A stretch of DNA of 9,825 nucleotides. It comes from a bacterium SM23_31 (lineage in GTDB: Bacteria; SM23-31). The stretch's first letter is position 1. The number at the start of each line of letters is the position of its first letter. Both the position numbers and the translations under genes were made by a program. The DNA lies in NCBI GenBank assembly GCA_001304035.1, contig LJUD01000084.1:1-9825 (forward strand), in the 5' to 3' direction. The notes beneath the pieces were generated by a model that ran no database searches, was not told where the DNA came from, and worked only from the letters and a program-made list of their open reading frames with translations. Of this stretch, positions 7,141-9,825 are shown in pieces.

Positions 7141-7344
7141 GTGGCAAAAATATGTGAAATATGCGGGAAGGGTCCTATGGTAGGCAGTCATGTAAGTCAT
7201 GCACATAATGTAACCAAGCGGCGCTGGCTGCCCAACCTCCAGAAGGTAAAAGTCGTAACGGAAAACGGAAGCGTAAAACGCATGCGGGTTTGTGCCAGTT
7301 GTATCCGTTCGGGAAAAATACAAAAGCCTGCATCAGTTAGATAG
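7141..7344 (+). CDS. rpmB: 50S ribosomal protein L28
   Basis: A 67-residue structural protein of the large ribosomal subunit. It starts with MAKICEICGKGP and has the family signature SHAHNVTKRRWLPNLQ (19-34). A CxxC pair at Cys5/Cys8 and a second at Cys51/Cys54 would make a zinc ribbon. Many bacteria carry such a C+ form, while others have lost the cysteines and express them under zinc limitation. Translation starts at GTG, backed by AAGAGG seven bases upstream. It is a single-gene unit with its own promoter-like pair and a strong terminator 20 bp after the stop. It diverges from dusB and is unusual only in not sitting beside rpmG. Confidence 0.97.
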   Translation: MAKICEICGKGPMVGSHVSHAHNVTKRRWLPNLQKVKVVTENGSVKRMRVCASCIRSGKIQKPASVR

Positions 7345-7363
7345 AATCAAGTACATAAAATGC

Positions 7364-7395
7364 AAAAACCACCTGCGAATACCTGGTGGTTTTTT
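7364..7395 (+). terminator. Rho-independent terminator of rpmB
   Basis: AAAAACCACC (7364-7373) pairs with GGTGGTTTTT (7385-7394) over 10 bp around an 11-base loop, and the 3' arm ends in a run of six T. It lies 20 bp after the rpmB stop. The symmetrical A-run means it could also work in the other direction. Confidence 0.88.
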
Positions 7396-7481
7396 AATTT
7401 GAATGTAAATTATATTGCAAAACTTTCGTAAAAATTGATTTTTTTATATAAATTTAGCAATTATAGAATGTTCACATAGAG

Positions 7482-7530
7482 ATTGCAAAGTCTCCCTTCC
7501 CCGAGTTCTCGGGGGAGGGATCCTCGCAAT
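7482..7530. repeat. Nested palindromic element with ATTGC/GCAAT ends
   Basis: Outer arms ATTGC (7482-7486) and GCAAT (7526-7530) enclose a long inner palindrome (7493-7520). This has 13 paired positions including one G-T, centred on TT, and the core CCCCGAG/CTCGGGG. Read on the minus strand it begins CATTGCGAGG and ends GCAATCTC, matching the style of dispersed repeats common in many environmental bacterial genomes. The inner core recurs at 7700-7723. Confidence 0.65.
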
Positions 7531-7557
7531 GACAGACAAAGGATAAATCTTCATTTT

Positions 7558-7641
7558 CACAAAGTGGTCACTGTTGTCGATCTCGGTAAGCGGGAAGAGA
7601 AATCTCTTGATGGCGAATATATAGAACTTGTGACATTATAA
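7558..7641 (+). pseudogene. Possible gene remnant (C-terminal fragment)
   Basis: An open stretch from 7558 to the TAA at 7639-7641 reads like protein, with VVTVVDLGKREEKSLDG then EYIELVTL. It lacks a start codon and ribosome-binding site, and upstream it runs straight into the palindromic repeat. Its base composition is more coding-like than the surrounding AT-rich DNA. I cannot name its family. It may be the tail of a gene broken by repeat insertion or deletion, or a chance frame. Confidence 0.25.
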
Positions 7642-7699
7642 TAAAAAATCGTAAATATTTAGTCATCTGATTTTGCTCTTTGAATAATTTAATTACATC

Positions 7700-7723
7700 G
7701 TTCCCCCGAGTACTCGGGGGAAC
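7700..7723. repeat. 24-bp perfect palindrome
   Basis: The half-site GTTCCCCCGAGT (7700-7711) is followed directly by its exact reverse complement ACTCGGGGGAAC (7712-7723). It is GC-rich in AT-rich surroundings and shares the TTCCCC-GAG/CTC-GGGG core with the element at 7482-7530. A dispersed REP-like unit is the likeliest explanation. It lacks a T-run, so it is not a standard terminator. Confidence 0.75.
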
Positions 7724-7734
7724 AAGATATATTT

Positions 7735-7756
7735 CCTCTCCCTTTATGGGAGAAGG
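7735..7756. repeat. REP-like hairpin (TCTCCC/GGGAGA)
   Basis: TCTCCC (7737-7742) and GGGAGA (7748-7753) form a 6-bp stem with a 5-base loop, extended by CC/GG past one bulge. The following GGTGAGGGTGA completes a pattern often seen as dispersed CCCTCACC...CTCTCCC repeats in bacterial genomes. It starts only 12 bp after the 24-bp palindrome. Confidence 0.5.
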
Positions 7757-7892
7757 TGAGGGTGAAAAATTAAACCCTCTAAGCAGGACAAATAACTATA
7801 TCTATACAAAAAATCAAAACTTTGGCAAATTATTAATTCACAATATTTATTTATAAAATAATGCCAAAATAGGTTTGTGATGATCCATTGAA

Positions 7893-7917
7893 CGCCCCGA
7901 TTGCTTGGGGCGGCTAC
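7893..7917 (-). repeat. GTAG-type REP-like hairpin, copy 2
   Basis: On the minus strand GTAGC is followed by a hairpin whose plus-strand arms are CGCCCC (7893-7898) and GGGGCG (7907-7912), extended by G-T and A-T pairs around a 4-base loop. The GTAGCCGC foot is the same as copy 1. It points toward copy 3 at 7947-7970 in opposite orientation, about 30 bp away, as in paired BIME-like REP units. Confidence 0.6.
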
Positions 7918-7946
7918 TATTCTAATAGTCTTAGTTAAGCCATTCG

Positions 7947-7970
7947 GTAGCCGTACACTTTAGTGTGCGC
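7947..7970 (+). repeat. GTAG-type REP-like hairpin, copy 3
   Basis: GTAG (7947-7950) is followed by an 8-bp stem (7952-7959 with 7962-7969, one G-T pair) and a TT loop. On the reverse strand it reads CGCACACTAAAGTGTACGG, clearly related to copy 1 (CGCAAACTAAAGTTTGCGG). It faces copy 2 in inverted orientation. Confidence 0.65.
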
Positions 7971-7977
7971 TTGATTT

Positions 7978-7995
7978 TTGCTAAAGTTGCTAAAG
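7978..7995 (+). repeat. Tandem 9-bp direct repeat before the propeller gene
   Basis: TTGCTAAAG occurs twice without a spacer (7978-7986 and 7987-7995). The second copy ends two bases before a -35-like TTGTAA at 7998. The position would suit an activator or repressor site, but this is inference. Confidence 0.4.
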
Positions 7996-7997
7996 TC

Positions 7998-8025
7998 TTG
8001 TAAAAATAAAAAATTTATGTAAAAT
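7998..8025 (+). promoter_or_regulatory. Putative promoter of the propeller gene
   Basis: TTGTAA (7998-8003) and TAAAAT (8020-8025) are 16 bp apart. The -10-like box ends 18 bp before the ATG at 8044, so the transcript would have a leader of only about a dozen bases, in line with the lack of a Shine-Dalgarno there. Confidence 0.35.
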
Positions 8026-8043
8026 AATAAGATACACAAAATT

Positions 8044-9609
8044 ATGAGAGTTTCAAGAAGGGAATTTATGGTAGTTGCAGCCGAAGCTGCATCAGTATTT
8101 ATATTTTGTAGAAAGCTAACTCCCCCTATAGATAATATAGAGAATACAGTTGAACCTAAGGTGGTACCCGAGGTTGTACCTGAGACAGAACTCTTAATCC
8201 CAACATATTTAGGCAATTATAAGAGAAGATTCTATGGTAAAGGAACACCCAAAAAATTAGACCTTATCCAGAGGTTTAATTTAGGAAAAGGAAATACTGT
8301 TGTAAGTGGAGAACCTAAAGAATGGAGCGGCGCCGGTTGGACGGGTCAGCCCACAGTTGTAAAAGATCAAGGAAAAACATTTCTTGTAATAGGTGGATTC
8401 GATCATCAATTAAGAAAAATAGATATTAATACAAATGAAGTAGCCTGGACTTACAGATTCGATGATGTTATCAAAGGTACAGCGACAATCTATATTGATG
8501 ACACTGCGAGTGAGGAAAACAGAATTGTTATTCTGCAGGGAAGTAGAAGAGGTTTAGATAATACAATACATACTCCGATAGTACCCAGTTTCAGAGCTGT
8601 CTCTTTTAGAACTGGCAAAGAGTTATGGCGGCTAAATATCAGAAAAACGGATAGCTACAGCAGAGATAATGACAGCAGCCCAATATTCCTTAAAGATATG
8701 AATATGATTTTTAATGCAGGTGAGAACGGAATAGGATATTTTTTAAACGGTTCAATAAACTCTGCCAAGAAAAAGGATGGTATAATCCAACCGGAAATCG
8801 TTAATGAAGTCAAGTTATATGAGCAGTCCGATATACCTTTACACGGGGGCAACCTTGTAACAGAATCATCACCTGCCAGACTTAAAGATAAGCTTTACAT
8901 AGCAGCAGGCTCAGGGCATATTTATGGAATTGACCTTAATACTATGCAGAAGATATGGGATTTTCCTATTCAATCAGACCTTGATGGGACTATACCAATC
9001 TCTAACGAAGGAAAACTTTTTTGTTCGATTGAAAAACAATATCTTCCGGGTAATGGGGGCGTACTAAAACTTGATCCCGACAAGGAACCGGAAAAAAGTG
9101 TCGAATGGTTTTTACCAACTGGAGATAGAGAGTTCAGCGTGTGGCAAGGCGGCGTTATTGGCTCAGTAGCTCTGAATGATGAATACATTGATGATGACCT
9201 GCCCCATCTGTTTGCAGTCATGGGAATTGATGATTACCTTTATGTTGGGTCCCAGCTTGAAACAACGGGGGAAAAAGTTGAAGGACCTCATAATAAGAAT
9301 TATTACAAATGTCCGAAAGTTATTTTTTGTAAGAACATAGGTCCTTCTATATCTACGCCTATATTTACGGAAGGTAATAAATTAGTAGCGGCAACTTACA
9401 ATGGTGTTTACTTATTCAAAATAAATTTTGAAAGAACTGATAATCCAAATAAGTATTCTTTGTCGGGTGCTAATGGAGAAAAATATAATATCTTTGTTGA
9501 GCAAGAAAGTCATTTCAATAAAGTACTTCCCTTTGAATCAACGCCTGTTGTTTTGGATGGTTTAGTAAGAATCTGCTGTAAAGACGGCTTTATGTACACT
9601 TTGGGATAA
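8044..9609 (+). CDS. Tat-exported PQQ-like beta-propeller repeat protein
   Basis: A 521-residue protein of unknown role. It begins MRVSRREFM, a twin-arginine motif (S-R-R-x-F, residues 4-8), then a short hydrophobic stretch with Cys22, so export by Tat to the periplasm is likely. A Pro/Val/Glu-rich linker (34-52) leads into a quinoprotein-like beta-propeller (about 95-521). Its blade signatures repeat: GGFDHQLRKIDINTNEVAW (117-135), AVSFRTGKELWR (185-196), AAGSGHIYGIDLNTMQKIW (287-305), AATYNGVYLFKI (449-460) and CCKDGFMYTLG (511-521). Such propellers may bind PQQ, act in the BAM complex (BamB-like), or serve as binding scaffolds. No dehydrogenase catalytic residues are identifiable. The chosen ATG has no Shine-Dalgarno. 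A later ATG at 8068 is preceded by GAAGGG but would lose the Tat motif. No partner genes are visible; the neighbours are repeats and a transposase. Confidence 0.85.
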   Translation: MRVSRREFMVVAAEAASVFIFCRKLTPPIDNIENTVEPKVVPEVVPETELLIPTYLGNYKRRFYGKGTPKKLDLIQRFNLGKGNTVVSGEPKEWSGAGWTGQPTVVKDQGKTFLVIGGFDHQLRKIDINTNEVAWTYRFDDVIKGTATIYIDDTASEENRIVILQGSRRGLDNTIHTPIVPSFRAVSFRTGKELWRLNIRKTDSYSRDNDSSPIFLKDMNMIFNAGENGIGYFLNGSINSAKKKDGIIQPEIVNEVKLYEQSDIPLHGGNLVTESSPARLKDKLYIAAGSGHIYGIDLNTMQKIWDFPIQSDLDGTIPISNEGKLFCSIEKQYLPGNGGVLKLDPDKEPEKSVEWFLPTGDREFSVWQGGVIGSVALNDEYIDDDLPHLFAVMGIDDYLYVGSQLETTGEKVEGPHNKNYYKCPKVIFCKNIGPSISTPIFTEGNKLVAATYNGVYLFKINFERTDNPNKYSLSGANGEKYNIFVEQESHFNKVLPFESTPVVLDGLVRICCKDGFMYTLG

Positions 9610-9825
9610 TTTCTTCATATAACCCAAATTTTACAGAATTTTGGTGATTTTGTGCTTGGGCGAAAATAGTGGTGTAATAAAAACAAGAACTTACAGGTTT
9701 TGGGGAGCTTATTTTGCTGAAAAAAGGTGGTGATAATATGTTTACAAGGATAGTTAAAGTAAAAAAGAAAGATAAGACTCTCGGGTATTTGCGGCTTGTC
9801 GAGAACTACAAAGAGAAAGGCAAGA
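9610..9825 (+). mobile_element. Left end of an insertion sequence (cut by window edge)
   Basis: The transposase start at 9738 implies that the left end of an insertion sequence lies between the propeller gene stop and that start. The terminal repeat cannot be fixed without the right end. A candidate inverted structure is CCAAATTTT (9624-9632) against GAATTTTGG (9636-9644), only 15 bp after the propeller stop codon. Confidence 0.35.
9738..9825 (+). CDS. Transposase N-terminus, IS1634-family-like (partial)
   Basis: A reading frame opens with ATG at 9738 and runs off the window after 29 codons. It reads MFTRIVKVKKKDKT then LGYLRLVENYKEKGK. The pattern of a short basic start followed by YLRLVE-Y-E-GK is typical of the N-terminus of IS1634-type (IS4 superfamily, DDE) transposases. 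AGGTGG lies eight bases upstream as a ribosome-binding site. The catalytic domain is outside the window, so neither family nor intactness can be confirmed. It is too short at the edge to be picked up by a length cut-off. Confidence 0.6.
   Translation, partial: MFTRIVKVKKKDKTLGYLRLVENYKEKGK

Larger units (their letters stand above)
7345..8043. other. Repeat-rich spacer between rpmB and the propeller gene
   Basis: This 699-bp stretch has no intact gene. It holds the rpmB terminator, then at least five distinct palindromic repeats (7482-7530, 7700-7723, 7735-7756, 7893-7917, 7947-7970). It also has a short coding-like fragment (7558-7641), a 9-bp tandem repeat (7978-7995) and a promoter-like pair for the downstream gene. 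It looks like a place where small mobile repeats have piled up in a neutral gap. Confidence 0.6.

Noticed and set aside
7700..7723. Terminator or bidirectional attenuator
   Set aside because: The palindrome has no loop and no T-run on either side, and no gene ends close to it.
7480..7970. CRISPR array
   Set aside because: The repeats differ from each other, are unevenly spaced and are individually palindromic, with no regular repeat-spacer unit and no cas gene.
7935..8216. 93-residue minus-strand frame overlapping the propeller gene start
   Set aside because: It is antisense to the Tat signal region and its tail crosses a REP-like hairpin; no family resemblance.

Overview
This is an AT-rich bacterial chromosomal window. 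It has housekeeping genes in its middle and repeat-rich or mobile-element DNA at the edges. The organism cannot be fixed from sequence alone. Spacers filled with different REP-like palindromes, a four-cysteine ribosomal protein L28, a Tat-type quinoprotein-like protein and a LarB fit a free-living, deep-branching Gram-negative lineage. I thought of Planctomycetota such as Brocadiales, but hold that only weakly.

Left part (1-1904). A minus-strand YihY/BrkB-family membrane protein lies at 246-1097. A possible 60-residue acidic tail-anchored protein lies at 1420-1602 on the minus strand, with a promoter-like pair upstream. The gap before the next gene holds a GTAG-type REP-like hairpin (1659-1682) and a nested inverted repeat (1719-1781).

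Centre (1905-6731). Four minus-strand genes read dusB -> larB -> small heat shock protein -> lon, with gaps of 124, 70 and 55 bp. They could form one loose operon or two units. The products are a tRNA dihydrouridine synthase, the first enzyme of nickel-pincer cofactor synthesis, an alpha-crystallin chaperone, and the Lon ATP-dependent protease. The chaperone-Lon pair makes sense for proteostasis: one holds misfolded proteins, the other degrades them. LarB has no LarC or LarE partner in the window.

Right part (6732-9825). A divergent spacer leads to plus-strand rpmB (7141-7344), which has a clear ribosome-binding site and a strong rho-independent terminator. A 699-bp spacer follows, with at least five distinct palindromic repeats, a short decayed-looking coding fragment and a 9-bp tandem repeat. 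Next is a 521-residue Tat-signal PQQ-like beta-propeller protein (8044-9609). The window ends inside the first codons of a transposase resembling the IS1634 family (9738 onward).

No CRISPR array, tRNA, rRNA or clear riboswitch was seen. The most unusual content is the palindrome-rich spacers and the uncharacterised propeller protein, not a recognisable new multi-gene system.
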